A stretch of DNA of 49,573 bases from the NCBI GenBank assembly GCA_937901915.1, contig CALGUD010000049.1:1-49573 (forward strand). Direction: 5' to 3'. The stretch's first letter is position 1. Every line of letters starts with the position of its first letter. Positions 49,554 through 49,573 of the stretch are shown in pieces. The position numbers were made by a program, and so were the translations under genes. The notes under the pieces are model-generated. The model was given only the letters and a program-made list of their open reading frames with translations. It made no database searches and was not told the origin of the DNA. The stretch is from an uncultured Flavobacteriaceae bacterium. GTDB lineage: Bacteria > Bacteroidota > Bacteroidia > Flavobacteriales > Flavobacteriaceae.

Positions 49554-49573
49554 CTTTCTTCTTCTAAAGCATT

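Overview
The window is a piece of a low-GC chromosome from a member of Bacteroidota, most probably the family Flavobacteriaceae. The evidence is the gene set (a GldI-type gliding PPIase, DUF3810, DUF4290, DUF2795 next to secA, an OstA-like protein, a START-like protein, tandem DUF368 genes, a DUF349 protein). Promoters fit the Bacteroidota pattern TTTG-N19-TAnnTTTG, and strong Shine-Dalgarno sites are absent. It is mostly conserved housekeeping DNA; accessory-looking DNA sits at the two ends. No database search was possible, so family names rest on motifs and recall.

Layout. 1-1243: two tandem, nearly identical small lipoprotein genes (the first cut by the window edge) separated by a repeat-bearing insertion. 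1385-4140: nrnA-like phosphoesterase, gldI and a cyclophilin-FKBP fusion, closed by a strong terminator. 4158-9188: small membrane protein, pepD, and divergently DUF3810, a TrmH-type methylase and a Ste24-type M48 protease. 9230-13766: bifunctional RelA/SpoT, a Fur-family regulator, purA, and two tandem 62-residue membrane proteins. 13844-16226 (minus): DUF493, DUF4290 and murA. 16325-20231: a P-loop ATPase, recQ and fmt in a tight operon, then HU. 20341-22177: yqgE, a class-IV aminotransferase and a START-like protein. 22270-22536: a promoter, structured leader, tRNA-CAT and terminator. 22607-27757: a methyltransferase relative lacking its SAM site, a 56-residue membrane protein, a PduO-type adenosyltransferase, DUF2795 and secA. 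27874-31079: exported MsrA, then an ECF sigma / anti-sigma / adhesin-like operon on the minus strand. 31288-34628: aldose epimerase, GT2 glycosyltransferase, an unknown membrane protein, a PAP2 phosphatase and a small acidic protein. 34874-41203: lpd, a Tat-exported Gfo/Idh/MocA oxidoreductase, an OstA-like protein coupled to a class-III aminotransferase. 41322-47707: TPR protein, two DUF368 proteins, aroE and a DUF349 protein. 47708-49573: repeat-rich DNA around an uncharacterised lipoprotein/membrane protein pair.

Much of the content concerns the envelope: peptidoglycan (murA), outer-membrane transport (OstA-like), export (secA), periplasmic folding (GldI and the PPIase fusion), membrane proteases, and an ECF system that probably senses envelope state. 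Stringent response, purine synthesis, DNA repair and translation initiation genes fill the rest.

Best candidates for a second look: the two-gene cassette at 48146-49306 bracketed by copies of a palindromic repeat; the internally deleted methyltransferase relative; the alternative-hairpin leader before the tRNA and its unusual T-loop; the duplicated lipoproteins with their repeat insertion; MurA with Asp for the catalytic Cys; and a recurring use of TTG starts and possibly leaderless promoters.
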